Assembly (NCBI GenBank): GCA_963575745.1
Contig: CAUYUJ010007236.1
Location: 1-64,000, forward strand
Source: Prorocentrum cordatum
Lineage: Eukaryota; Sar; Dinophyceae; Prorocentrales; Prorocentraceae
Reading direction: 5' to 3'
DNA: 64,000 bases
Below, in pieces: positions 40,893-50,970 of the stretch. The stretch's first letter is position 1; each line of letters begins with the position of its first letter. The position numbers and the translations under genes are program-made. The notes under the pieces are model-generated. The model did not search any database and had not been told where the DNA came from. It saw only the letters and a list, made by a program, of their open reading frames with translations.

Positions 40893-42240
40893 GATCGGCG
40901 GGACGCCACTGGTAAGGGTTTGTTGGCGCCATCGGGCAACCGCGGGATTCCGCCAATTGGACTCGAACGCCCCGAAGGGCACTTTACAGGCGCTGCGAAC
41001 GCAGACGCTGCCCGTGGCCACCAAGATTCGGGGGTGGACAGAACCCCCAACAGTGACACGTCGATTAGTGGATTGTCCGTTTTCGGTTCTCGAGAGGGCG
41101 CCGTGGCCGTTATTTTCCAGGTTTGCGCCTACCAGGTTTGGGCCTCAGGTCGTTTTCACTAAACCACGTTTTACTAAAGGGGGGTCTGTCCATCCCCGAA
41201 AGATGCCGCCGCCGAGCCGCGTCGCGATGACGTCTGGCCAGGTCCGGCGTCATGGCAAAAAAATTGGCCCCATCCGCGGTCTTGGAATACGTCTGAAGAT
41301 CTGTGTGTAAGGTGCAATCGTAAAGATCCCCATCGGTACAAAAAGATAACTGGTCAAACAGATTCACCAAAATTCAAAGACATTCAGAGATATCCAAACA
41401 TAGTCAAGCCAGACATGGGATTTGGGCTCGGATTCGGGACTTTGTCCAGGGGGCGGAAAACGCGCCGTCTTGTCGACCGCCCCCCCCCCGGGAATCCAAT
41501 GCACAGGGTAGGGTGCGCCGCGTATGCGTTGCTGTCGATTGAAAGGGGGGCAGGTCCAAACCTCGCGCGCTCAGACGCGAGCGCAATCGCGTGATCCGGG
41601 TGCCAACGCGAGGTCAGGCTCACTCCAAACGAAGAGATTACCCGACACCCTCGGGGCCAGCACCAGAGGTCACGCCAGCGTCGCTGGCCACTCCGGCGTG
41701 TCGTCGACTTCTGCGCGACGAGAGGAGGTCTCTGAGAGCCCCGGGCCCGGACGCTGGCAGCTCTGAGCGCGCCTTCCGCACCGACCGCGCTGGCTCCGCG
41801 CGCCCGCCGTGTCTGGTGACCCAGGGGGGGGGGGGCATCGGCCGTGCTGCACGCGCTCACTCGGCCCCGGCACGTCCAGAGCTCGAGAGAGCGCGCGAAG
41901 CTCAGAAGAATACCGCTCTTCCCGGAGCTCCTCGCGCCGCGAGCAGCAACACGACGCGTGGGTCTTGGCCGTGTTCGGCCTCCAGGGGTCTGGGCTGCTT
42001 CCGGGGAGCGTCGGAATCGATTCGGGATGCAAGCACGGGGCCCATGCAGGGAAAAGGGGCCTGGACTGTTCGGAGGTCCACGTCGTGAGCACAAGAGCAC
42101 GGGCGTCATACCGTCTGGTTTCTTGCGCACGTCAAATGTGCTGCCCGCGAAACCATTAGTGAGCGGCTTTGCATGGCCCTGCCACGTGGCCTGACCCGTT
42201 CGCTCGCATGGCTCTCGCGCCTCTTTCTCCTGCTCATCCT
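40893..42240. other. no gene seen
   Basis: Open frames occur on both strands, including a long minus-strand one at 41384-42130, but none shows a motif or beats its shadows. A run of G lies at 41825-41836. Confidence 0.3.
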
Positions 42241-42244
42241 GCTC

Positions 42245-42515
42245 CTGCGTCCACTCCTCCTCCTCCTCCTCATCCTCCTCCTGCAGATCATGCTTCTTCT
42301 TCCCTCAATTACAATCATACTTTTCTCCTCCCCCTCTCTCATTCCCCTCCCCGCCCCCTTCCGCTGCCTCCTTATTCTGCCGCTGCTGCCCTTATCCCCC
42401 CTGGCCCCACTTCCTGAGGGAGGAGGAGAGGAAGGCGGAGGGGAAGGGTCGGGAAGGAGGGGTGAAGTGGAGTGGAGTGGAGTGGAATGGGTGGAGTGGA
42501 GTGGACACCGATGCG
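42245..42515. repeat. TCC-rich stretch and (GGAGT)n run
   Basis: A loose TCC-rich segment (42245-42410) is followed by GGAGT pentamers at 42465-42510. Confidence 0.75.
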
Positions 42516-42595
42516 ATGCAGATTCTGAGTTCTGGGAACACCTGGACTGGAGAGCATTCGATCGCCGAGTCGATTGCTGAGCTCGGCTCAGGCCT

Positions 42596-42961
42596 TTGGG
42601 GTACATCCTCCTGGCAATCCTGTCGAGATACGCTCTGCCCGTGGCAGATGTCATGTACGCGCAAAGGCTTTTGAGGGTACGCAAGGCCTTATCGGCGATA
42701 GCCCCCATACACACACAATGCAAACCAAATCCGAGGGACCGAATGACCATTCAGGATGCGCGTAGTGTGGACCCAACCCCCGCGGCATGGAGTCGCGCCC
42801 CCTTCCTCGGCGGAGCGATAACCCCGTCTGCAGTGTATAGTCTGGGGCAGTCTGAGCCCACGAATTCTTCCACGGTGGCGAGGGTAGCAGATCCAGAGCA
42901 AGCGACGCGCCTCCGACCGCACTTTCGGCCAGGCGATGCCGAGACGGGAGGGCAGAGGTAG
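42596..42961 (+). CDS. unrecognised coding-like frame
   Basis: The frame reads GYILLAILSRYALPVADVMY, AQRLLRVRKALSAIAPIHTQ, later SLGQSEPTNSSTVARVADPE and ends PGDAETGGQR, then stop, directly before a GGA tract. An opposing minus-strand frame is also open. No family was recognised. Confidence 0.25.
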   Translation: MGYILLAILSRYALPVADVMYAQRLLRVRKALSAIAPIHTQCKPNPRDRMTIQDARSVDPTPAAWSRAPFLGGAITPSAVYSLGQSEPTNSSTVARVADPEQATRLRPHFRPGDAETGGQR

Positions 42962-42964
42962 CGG

Positions 42965-43049
42965 CGGCAGCAGGCGGAGGAGGAGGAGGAGAAGGGGGAG
43001 GAGGAGGAGGAGGAGGAGGAGGAGGAGGAGGAGGAGGAGGAGGAGGAGG

Positions 43050-43085
<36 letters not shown>

Positions 43086-43540
43086 AGGAGCAGGAGGAGG
43101 AGCAGGGAGAAGGAGAAGGAGGAGGAGGAGGAGGAGAGGAGGAGAGGAGGAGGAGGAGGAGCAGGAGGGGGAGGAGGAGGAGGAGGAGGAGAGGAGGAGG
43201 AGGAGGAGGAGGAGGAGGAGGAGGAGGGGTCCCACATGGGGCACGGGGGCCTCGATGGGGCGTAGGGGGAGCAGGAGGAGGAGGAGGAGGAGGAGGAGGA
43301 GTAGGAGGAGGGAGGGGTCTCACAGGGACTTTGGAGGGGAGAGGAGGAGTAGGAGAGTAGGAGAGGAGGAGGAGGAGGAAGGAGGAGGAGGAGGAGGAGG
43401 AGGAGGAGGAGCAGCAGGAGGAGGAGGAGGAGGAGCAGGAGGAGCAGAGGAGGAGGAGGAGGAGGAGGAGGAGGAGCAGCAGCAGGAGCAGGAGGAGGAG
43501 GAGGAGGAGGAGGAGGAGGAGGAGGAGGAGGAGGGGTCTC
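42965..43540. repeat. GGA triplet tracts with GAGCAG variants
   Basis: Two long tracts (42970-43225 and 43265-43535) with interspersed GGAGCA hexamers, separated by about 40 bp of unique sequence that shares GGGTCYCAC with the tract ends. Confidence 0.95.
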
Positions 43541-44640
43541 ACGTCCTCTTCCTCACGGTCGGCCTCCGGGATCTGATGCTGTCTGAGGCGGCTCGCAGGA
43601 GCCGCACGCGCGCTCTCCGCTCCCACGTCTCGGCACCCGGCGGCGGACGGCAGCGGCGGGCAGCCTTTTGCTTCGAGAGCGGCCGCGAGGGTCCGCGAGC
43701 GCTCGTCGGCCAGGAGGGTTTTGCCGCTGACCGCGCCGCGGTCGGCTCGTCGCTCGGCCACGTCGGTGGCCGTGAGGTGCGAGCGAGTCCACAGTGCCGG
43801 ATCTTCAGACTGCCAGCGATTCAACATCAAGTCTCCAATCGGCTGCCACCCGCAGGAGGGGGAGGGGGAGAGGAGGGAGGGCACGAGCGGAGTGACGAGG
43901 GGAGGGAGGCAGACTAGGTCTGCTCGGGCCAAATCTGACATCCCACCCCTCCCTCCCATCCCTTTCCATTGCGGTGATTTTGTTCTCTATCCGCGGACGC
44001 GTGCTCACACGAGACCCCATCGTGTTCTGAGCGAGCCGAAAATGGCAGCTGCGCGCGCAGCAAGAGGAGGTGAGGACTGAGCAGGAGGATGAGCAGGAGG
44101 ACAAGGAGGAGGAGGAAGGAGGAGGGAGGAGGACGAATAGCAGAAGCAGGGACCGGAATGGAAGCAGCGGGCGGTGCAGGAAGACCAGGGGAGGGCGGAG
44201 AAATGGAAATGAGGGAGGCGGCACTGATGTGGAAGGGGGCTCGGATCCAGAGAAAGTGGCCCGCGCGGGGGTGTGAGAGAGCGCCGTTCGGCACGACACG
44301 ACGGGAGCGGAGCCGCCAGCCTACAATGAGGCCGCAACGCTGCAGCGGGAGTGCGATTTTGCAATGACCGGGAACGTTCGGGCTGGAAGACAGAATAAGA
44401 GCGACCGACTCGGCCGCATTGCGCTGTTGTAGAAGGACGGGGGGGCGAAGGATATGACGCTTGATGTTGTGCAGTCGGACCTCATGGCCGAAGTGCTGGG
44501 CCTGGAGTGGGGCTTACAGCAGTACTGCACAGCCTGCACCGTGGGGAGTACAGCGTGCAGGTCTGAGCACCTTGCGCCCATCGAGGAAGAAGGGAGATGT
44601 GAATGAGCACCTCCCTTCCCCCCGTCCTCTCCCCTCCAGA
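43541..44640. other. no gene seen; short GGA run
   Basis: Frames open on both strands, none recognisable. GGA-rich segments lie at 43855-43915 and 44075-44135. Confidence 0.3.
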
Positions 44641-44789
44641 CCCCCGACGCTGTGAGTTTTTTACAACCTCGGCCCTCAGAGGTGAGTCCCGATGCCGTGA
44701 TTTTTTTCACAACACGAGGGGTTCTGGGTCTTGCACCTTTCGAGGAAGAAGGGGGATGTGAACGAGGACCTCCCTTCCCGCCCCAGACA

Positions 44790-44985
44790 TGCGACGCCCT
44801 GACGCTTCCCGGGGACTGGCGTTTCGTCTTGAGCGGTTTTTGGACGGTCCCGAGGCCCGGCGAGGGACCCCCGGGGCCGGAAATAGCCAAACCTTTCCCG
44901 TCATGTGGCCGAAGTGGCCGAAGATAGCAAAAAAAAACAAAAAATACCGGAAGTGGCCGACATTTTACGACGCGATCCTGTCTGG
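44790..44985 (-). repeat. GGCCTCGGGACCGTC repeat, copy 4, inverted
   Basis: Minus-strand core: GACGGTCCCGAGGCCCGGCG on the plus strand, preceded by TTCCCGGGGACTGG and followed by the ACGACGCGATCCTGTCTGG end. An A-rich insertion lies at 44925-44945. Confidence 0.8.
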
Positions 44986-45017
44986 GCCCCCTCCTCCTCT
45001 CCCCCTGCCCGCCCGGA

Positions 45018-45187
45018 GGTGCTGCCCTCCCCGCCGCCAGCGTGGCCGCCGCCGCTGGCGCCGCGGAGCCGCTGGACGCCGCCTCGCCGCTGCACCGGAA
45101 CACGAAGGGCAACGCCTACGTACCCCCGCACCTGCGGAATCGCCCCGCGGCGCAGGGCGGGCCCAGCGGGGGGAGGGCCGGGCCTTA
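45018..45187 (+). CDS. exon fragment with YVPPHLRNR motif (Ded1/DDX3-like N-terminus)
   Basis: The frame reads AAEPLDAASPLHRNTKGNAY, then VPPHLRNRPAAQGGPSGGRA, then a TAG at 45185-45187. The Y-[IV]-P-P-H-L-R-N-R motif lies near the N-terminus of Ded1/DDX3-type DEAD-box RNA helicases, which unwind RNA during translation initiation; in DDX3 it has been proposed to bind eIF4E. The Gly/Pro/Ala-rich setting also fits. No helicase core motifs follow in the window, so this is an isolated exon, a retroposed fragment or a chance match in a low-complexity frame. A GC donor after AAQG could allow splicing before the stop. An inverted-repeat element starts immediately downstream. Confidence 0.35.
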
Positions 45188-45430
45188 GTGGGCCCTGGAA
45201 ACGACAGTGCCGTTTTTGTTACCGGTTCCGTTTTGCCGTTTTGGTTGCCGGTTCCGACGCCGTTTTTTTACCGGTTCCGTCGCCGTTTTTTGACCGGTTC
45301 TGGCTCCGGTTCCAATCCTGGAGCCGTTTTTTTGCCGTTTTTCGGTCGCCGTTTTTTGCCGTTTCCATTTTTAAGGGACACTTTTCTGGAAACGGTGAAA
45401 AAACAGCCCTGCCGTTTCCGGGGCCCACAA
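45188..45430. mobile_element. TTTTTTGCCGTTTCC-type inverted-repeat element, full copy
   Basis: TGGGCCCTGGAAACGACAGT on the left is matched by the complement of CCTGCCGTTTCCGGGGCCCA on the right. The interior iterates CCGTTTTT, GGTTCCG and GACCGGTT words. Related copies are at 21590-21765 and 22257-22480. Confidence 0.75.
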
Positions 45431-45464
45431 GGCTGGGCTCATCTCGATGCTCCCGATGCGATGC

Positions 45465-45640
45465 GATCCAAGGTTTCGAGGGCCTCCGATCTCTGGGCTA
45501 CGATGTCCCAACACAGAGGCTTGCGAGCCTGCCGGTTTCCGTCGAATCGACCTTTCCCGATTCGGCTGCCAATTTCCGCCGATCCGACTTATTTCGATCG
45601 CCGGTCCGACTTATCGATTCGATTATGAGCTCTTACACCT
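45465..45640. repeat. GATTCGATT-family repeat, copy 3
   Basis: GTCGAATCGACCTTTCCCGA, CCGCCGATCCGACTTATTTC and GATCGCCGGTCCGAC follow the order of copies 1 and 2. Confidence 0.65.
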
Positions 45641-45799
45641 TCCCTCTCCGCGAGGGCTCACAGACTGGCCGTGTTCTATCTCGAACCCGCGCGCTCGCAG
45701 GCACGAGTCGTCCCTCGCGCTCACTGGCCGTGTCCGGGCACCGTGCGGTGCTGTCTGGGCAGCCCAGATTTCTGACGCTGGGGCAAGTGGGGCCCAGGC

Positions 45800-46175
45800 T
45801 GCGCAGGAGGAGGGGGAGGAGGAGGAGGAGGAGGGGGAGGGGGAGGAGGGGGGAGGGGGAAGATGAGGAGAAGGAATAAGGAGGAGGGGGAGGCGGAGGG
45901 GAGGAGGAGGAGGAGGAGGAGGAGGGGAGAAGGAGGAGGAGGAGGAGGAGGAGGAGCAGCAGGCGAATGCGGAGAAGGGGGAGGGAGCAGGCGAATTCGG
46001 AGAAGGAAGAGGAGGAGGAGGAGGAGGAGGAGGAGGAGGAGGAGGAGGAGGAGGAGGAGGGAGGAAGAGGAGGAGAGAGAGGAGGAGGAGGAGGAGGAGG
46101 GAGGAGGAGGAGGAGGAGGAGGAGAGGAGGAGGAGGAGGAGGGGGAGGGGGAGGGGGAGGCAGCCAGGCAGCCCG
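45800..46175. repeat. GGA triplet tract
   Basis: A long GGA/GAG tract with the duplicated interruption AGGCGAATKCGGAGAAGG near 45960 and 45990. Confidence 0.95.
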
Positions 46176-46329
46176 CAGTGGCATAATTAGAGGGGCCCCC
46201 GCGGGCTTCGGCGGCCACCTGGCGCCGCGGGAGGGCTTCCGAGGGGCGCCAGCCGTACGCGCACACGGCTCCCTGGCCAGGCCAGGCCGTGTGGGGGCCC
46301 AGGATCGGTGTGGGTATATGCAGAAGAAG

Positions 46330-46560
46330 GAAAAGCGCAGTAAGCATAAAGCATACATGTAAACATACACATAAAACATACATGTAAGCATAGGAAGACA
46401 TACACAACACATAAGCGTAAACCATACAAACATACAGTCATCACATACAATAAAGCAAGCATGTAAGCGTAGTAAAACATAAGCATACAACATACAACAT
46501 ACAGTAAGAAGGAACAGCGTAGTAAACATAAGCGTAGTAACCATGAACATAAAACTATCC
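46330..46560. repeat. CATAAAGCATAC-type degenerate repeat
   Basis: ACATAC, GTAAGCATA, AAACATA and CATACAA words repeat in an AT-rich context quite unlike its surroundings. Confidence 0.75.
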
Positions 46561-46614
46561 CAGTGCGACCCTACCTAGGAGTTTGAGCCCCTAGGAAAGC
46601 AGCATTAGTAGTAA

Positions 46615-47278
46615 CAGTAAAGCTAAGCTAAAGCTAAGCTAAAGCTAAGCTAAAGCTAAGCTAAGGCTAAGCTAAAGCTAAGCTAAGGCTAAGCTAACAC
46701 TGAGCTAAAGCTAAGCTGAAGCTAAGCTAAAGCTAAGCTGAAGCTGAGCGAAAGCTAAGCTAAAGCTAAGCTAAGGCTAAGCTGAAGCTAAGCTAAAGCT
46801 AAGCTGAAGCTAAGCTAATTCTAAGCTAAAGCTAAGCTACAGCTAAGCTAAAGCTAAGCTAAAGCTAAGCTCAAGCTAAGCTAAAGCTAAGCTGAAGCGA
46901 AGCTGAAGCTAAGCTAAAGCTAAGCTAAAGCTAAGCTAAAGCTAAGCTAGCACTAAGCTAAAGCTAAGCTAACACTAAGCTGAGTATAAGCTGAAGCTAA
47001 GCTACAGCTAAGCCAAAGCTAAGCTAACACTAAGCTGAAACTAAGCTAAAGCTAAGCTAAAGCTAAGCTAAATCTAATATAAAGCTAAACTAAAGCTAAG
47101 CTAAGGCTAAGCTAACACTAAGCTAAAGCTAAGCTAAAGCTAAGCTGAAGTTAAGCTAAAGCTAAGCTAAAGCTAAGCTGAAGCTAAGCTAAAGCTAAGC
47201 TAAAGCTAAGCTAAGGCTAAGCTGAAGCTAAGCTAAAGTTAAGCTAAAGCTAAGCTAAAGCTAAAGCTAAAGCTAAAG
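46615..47278. repeat. 11-bp satellite (AAAGCTAAGCT)n, about 60 copies
   Basis: The unit AAAGCTAAGCT repeats for about 660 bp with single-base variants (GAAGCTAAGCT, AACACTAAGCT, AGGCTAAGCT). No open frame. Variants such as AACACTAAGC recur at several places, suggesting higher-order spread of variant units. Confidence 0.97.
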
Positions 47279-47690
47279 CGGGGCGGGGGGAACCGCGGGG
47301 CGGGGACTGGGGGAACCGTCCGGGGCGGTTAGCACTGCCCGGCCCTTTAAGCAAAGAGAGTAAGAATCCTTCTAGGCAGAGCCTAGGTAGGGAACATACA
47401 TGTGAAGTTTTGGCGCCCCTCAGCTCCACACGGGGCGGCGCCGACGGGGGGGGGCGACAGTTGAGCGCGCCGCCGGGTCTAGCTGAGAGAGATGGAGGCA
47501 CATCGGGAGAGAAGCGGAGAGCAGTCGAGACGAGTGGATAGAAATGGAGGCGATCTAAGTAATCATCCTGGCCCCGAAGGTGGTTTGGCGATGTTTTGAG
47601 CGCCGTTTGGCTTGCAGAAGCGGCGGCCCGTCGCCCCCCCCCCCCCCATTTTCGCCCCCCCAAGCGGAGCTGCATGAGTATGCCTTTCAG
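47279..47690. other. no gene seen
   Basis: GC-rich sequence with GGGGCGGGG words (47280-47330) and a C run at 47634-47647. No supported exon. Confidence 0.3.
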
Positions 47691-47895
47691 GGTCCATTTC
47701 GATTTGATCGATCCGATTCGATGTCGTATTCGGCTGGCCCGATCCAATTGAGTTCCTCCATGCCAGCGATCAGATGCGGCCCGATGCCCGCACGGCGCTG
47801 CTTCGCATCCTCGCACAGCCGATCCGACACGACTTCGACTGCGTGCCGATGCAGCCCCTCCCGATGCACATCGCCGACTTGGTGAGATTTCCCCG
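47691..47895. repeat. GATTCGATT-family fragment
   Basis: GATCCGATTCGATG, ATCAGATGCGGCCCGATGCC and GATCCGACACGACTTCGAC words match 34550-34720. Confidence 0.4.
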
Positions 47896-47946
47896 ACTCG
47901 GTGCTGGCTGGTCCTGCCTTCTTGGCCAGGCCAGCCTGCCCAGATG

Positions 47947-48142
47947 TCGGGCCGGGCGAAAGGGGGGGATTGGGAAAGGGGGGGGTACGAAATTTGCTGC
48001 ATGCAGCTGGTTTCGGCCCCACCGAGGGGCCCATTCCTCGATACATGGCCGCCTCCCGGCGCCGGGAGGCGCCGGGAAAATCAGCTACGTGAGCTGATTC
48101 TCAAACCCCCCATTTGCTATCCCCCCCTTTCGCCCGACCCGA
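47947..48142. mobile_element. 196-bp inverted-repeat element with 5-bp target duplication
   Basis: The left end TCGGGCCGGGCGAAAGGGGG, then GATTGGGAAAGG, is complemented by CCCCCCTTTCGCCCGACCCGA-like sequence on the right. Inside are TTTGCTGCATGCAGCTGG and TCAGCTACGTGAGCTGATT, and a CGCCTCCCGGCGCCGGGAGG palindrome. AGATG at 47942-47946 is repeated exactly at 48143-48147. Diverged relatives are at 33612-33935 and 50865-50970. T...A ends and the 5-bp duplication match the introner-family elements. Confidence 0.85.
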
Positions 48143-48385
48143 AGATGGCTTCCGGCGGCGGCTGCATCGGGATCCATGGTGGCCGGTCCTTGAGGGCACG
48201 GCGGCCGGCGCCGCGGCGAGCGGCGGAGGCGGCGCCGCGAGCGAGGCCCCTGCAGCGCCCCCGGGAGCGCGGCCTCGACGAGCGCCCCCAGGGCGGGGGC
48301 GGCCCGCGGCCCCGCTGGCGCGGGCGCTTCGGGCGACCCGGCGGCGGCGGAGGGCGCCGGCAGCCAGCCCCGGAGGGCCGCGCCT

Positions 48386-48811
48386 ATGCGCCGCTCGCGC
48401 GGCGCCGCCGGCAGGCTGGCCGCCGGCGTGCCCGTGCCAGGCTGTAGGCAAGCGGCGCGGAGGAGGAACGCCTTTATTCCCTGCGGCGGGCGCGCCCCCT
48501 GCCTGGCGCCGACCCGTGCTCGCGGGCGACGGGCGCCTCTCCTCGCGCGCGCCCGCGCGGAGCTGACCGGGGCTCTCGGCGTCCGCCTCGCCGCAGCGGG
48601 TGGCTGGGCCAACCGCGCAGGGACGGTCGCGCCGCAGCGCTTTGGGGGTCGCTTGGCGCCGGCCTCCGCTTCAAGGAGGCGCGCGGGTCGCCTCCTGGCG
48701 GCCGCCGGGGCGCTCGTGGAGCGCGACGCGGCTGAGGCCACCGCGCGCGGGCGCGCGCTGCAGTGGCAGCAGGCTGCCGCCGAGGCCGCGCGGCTGGCCG
48801 AGCCTGCCTAG
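48386..48811 (+). CDS. unrecognised Ala/Arg-rich coding-like frame
   Basis: The later part reads RRAGRLLAAAGALVERDAAE, ATARGRALQWQQAAAEAARL and ends AEPA, then stop. It could be helical. The region is extremely GC-rich, so long open frames are expected by chance on both strands, including a 218-codon minus-strand frame. No family was recognised. Confidence 0.2.
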   Translation: MRRSRGAAGRLAAGVPVPGCRQAARRRNAFIPCGGRAPCLAPTRARGRRAPLLARARAELTGALGVRLAAAGGWANRAGTVAPQRFGGRLAPASASRRRAGRLLAAAGALVERDAAEATARGRALQWQQAAAEAARLAEPA

Positions 48812-49060
48812 CGGCGCCTGGCGCTGCTGCGCCGCCGCGCTGCGGGCTGCGGCGGCGGCGCCCTCGGGGCTGCCGGGCCCCCCGGGCCCCCGGCCGCGCG
48901 GCGGGGGGGCGCGCCCCGCTAATTAGGTCGGGGCGCGCGGAGGCGCCGGCCCGGCCGCGCCTGCGCTGCTTGCTTCTGCTGCTGCCTTCTCTTCCCTCTC
49001 CCCCCCTCCCCTGCTGCTGCCATCTTCTTCCTTCAGCCACGGAGCGACCTTCTCGAGCTG
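48812..49060. other. GC-rich spacer, no gene seen
   Basis: CGGCGGCGGC-type words and a CTGCTGCTGCC run. Nothing supportable. Confidence 0.3.
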
Positions 49061-49067
49061 GAAAAAA

Positions 49068-49198
49068 CAGTGTGTGTGTGTGTGCGTGCGTGCGTGTGTG
49101 TGTGTGTGTGTGTGTGTGTATGCGTGCGCATGTGTTCGCGTTCGTGCGTGCGCGAGTGCACGTGTGCGTGTGTGCGTGTGTCGTGTGTGTGTGTGTGC

Positions 49199-49274
<76 letters not shown>

Positions 49275-49284
49275 AAGCGTGCGA

Positions 49285-49315
<31 letters not shown>

Positions 49316-49735
49316 TGTGTGGGTGCGTGCGCGTTGGTGTGTGCGTGTGCGCGTGCGTTCGTGTGCGTGCTTGCGCGTGTGAACCTTTTGCGCGTGTGCG
49401 CACGTGTGTGCGTGTGCGCGTGTGCGCGTGTGTGCGCGTGCGCGCGTGTTCGTGTTTGTGTGTGTGTGCGCGTGTGCGCGTGTGCGCGTGTGCACGTGTG
49501 CGCATGCGTGCGTGCGGGCGCGTGTGCGCGTGTGCGCATGTGCGCATGTGGGGCGCGTGTGCGCGGGTGCGCGTGCGTGTGCGCGTGCGTGCGCGCGTGC
49601 GCGTGCGCGTGCGAGCGCGTGTGCGCGGGTGTGCGTGCGCGTGTTTTCGCGTGCGCGCTCGTGTGTGTGTGTGTGTGTGCGTGTGTGCGCGTGTGCGCGC
49701 GTGTGTGTGTGCGTGTGTGTGTGTGTTTTGGGGGG
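49068..49735. repeat. (GT)n / (GTGC)n long dinucleotide tract
   Basis: About 670 bp of alternating purine-pyrimidine sequence: GTGTGT, GTGCGTGC and GCGCGTGT runs. All His-Thr, Cys-Val and Arg-Ala frames through it are repeat translations. The alternating pattern is of the kind able to adopt Z-DNA. Confidence 0.97.
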
Positions 49736-49974
49736 AGGGGGTGGGTCGACAAGGGCATCGCCGTCGGCCATCGGGGTAAATGTGCCCTGTGTCGGCTGGA
49801 CAGTCTGCGTGCCCCTTCGGTGGCACGCCTGGGTACCACGCTTTCCCTCCACCCCTGAGGCAGGCGTTCCCGATGCAGCCTGCCGTGCCCCCCACACATG
49901 CGGAATCGACACGCGCCGCAGGGTGGGGTGCGTGCTTTCGGGTCGGCGGCGAGCGAGGGGGGGAAGTGGGAAGG

Positions 49975-50110
49975 AACAGGCCTTCTCAGAAGGTGGCGGG
50001 GCTTCCCAGAAGCCCTCCAGCCTTCTGATAAGTGATGTGGGTTTTCGGGGGAAGCGTCGACAACTGTTCAGACGGCCAGAGGACTTCGGAGCCTTCTGAG
50101 AAACGGTCCT
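49975..50110. repeat. CTTCTGAGAAGGC-rich repeat
   Basis: GGCCTTCTCAGAAGGTGGCG, GGGCTTCCCAGAAGCCCTCC and GGAGCCTTCTGAGAAACGG follow the pattern at 1250-1440. Confidence 0.6.
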
Positions 50111-50515
50111 TAATATGGGGGGAAGGAGAAGCGACATTAACATTACCAGGGGGGGGCACCTCCAGCGAGGAAGTCCGCGATGCTTTTACTAGCCGGGGAT
50201 ACTGGATGTCCCGAGCGAGAGGAGGGACCACACCATCAGGGTGACCCTCCCTGGCTCCTCCCGCTGGTGGTTTCTGGTGGTGTTGGTGTCGGTGTCTCAT
50301 GTTCATATAACACACGTTTTGATTTATACGAATGGGGACGCACTGGCCCCCTCTGCAGATGGATCGCCGACGACAGGGGCTTGACAGGCACCCATCGCCC
50401 AGGCGCGTGCGGTGTCGCTGTCGGCGTCTTCTCTTGCCGATCTATCGGCAGAGTATTACTGATTCAATGTCGAAAGTTCCCAGCGGAGCCGATCCCCCTC
50501 TTCTGTTCCCCCCCC
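50111..50515. other. no gene seen
   Basis: Moderate-GC sequence with frames open on both strands. None is recognisable. Confidence 0.3.
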
Positions 50516-50517
50516 CC

Positions 50518-50752
50518 CTGTCTCCTACTTCTCCTCCTTCCTCTCCTCCTCCGCCTCCCCCTCCTCCTCCCCCTCCTCCTCCTCCACCTCCTCCTCCTCA
50601 TCCCCCTCCTCCTCCTCCACCTCCTCCTCCTCCTCCTTTCCCTCCTCTTCCTCCTCCTCATCCTCCTCCTCCTCCTCCTCCTTCCCCTCTGCCTCCTCGT
50701 CCTCCTCTTCCCCCTCCTCATCCTCCTCCTGTTCTTCCTACTCCCCATCCAG
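50518..50752. repeat. (TCC)n tract
   Basis: Pyrimidine-rich triplet tract with CAC, CAT and CCC variants. Confidence 0.92.
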
Positions 50753-50864
50753 GCGGGTGTCCTGCATCGTGGAGTCCTCCTGGAGATCAGGTGTAGTTTT
50801 CGCCCTAGTCCTCGGCACCCGCACGCGCCGCAGGAGCAGCGTCGTGTATGTCGTTGACGCTGTT

Positions 50865-50970
50865 GGGAGATTGCGAAATCTGCTGCATGCAGCTGGGCGC
50901 CAGGACAACCAGCCGATCACGTGAGCTGATTTGCTAACACCCTCTCCTTTGCTGTCCCCCCGTTCGTCCT
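50865..50970. mobile_element. GGGGGATTGGGAAAG element, short diverged copy
   Basis: GAAATCTGCTGCATGCAGCT, GATCACGTGAGCTGATTTGC and CCTTTGCTGTCCCCCC match the element at 47947-48142 in order. The terminal repeats are decayed and no target duplication remains. Confidence 0.65.

Noticed and set aside
48923-50143. 400-codon His/Thr-rich minus-strand frame and Cys/Val-rich plus-strand frames
   Set aside because: They span the GT/GTGC dinucleotide tract, which lacks stops in several frames; no non-repetitive protein follows.
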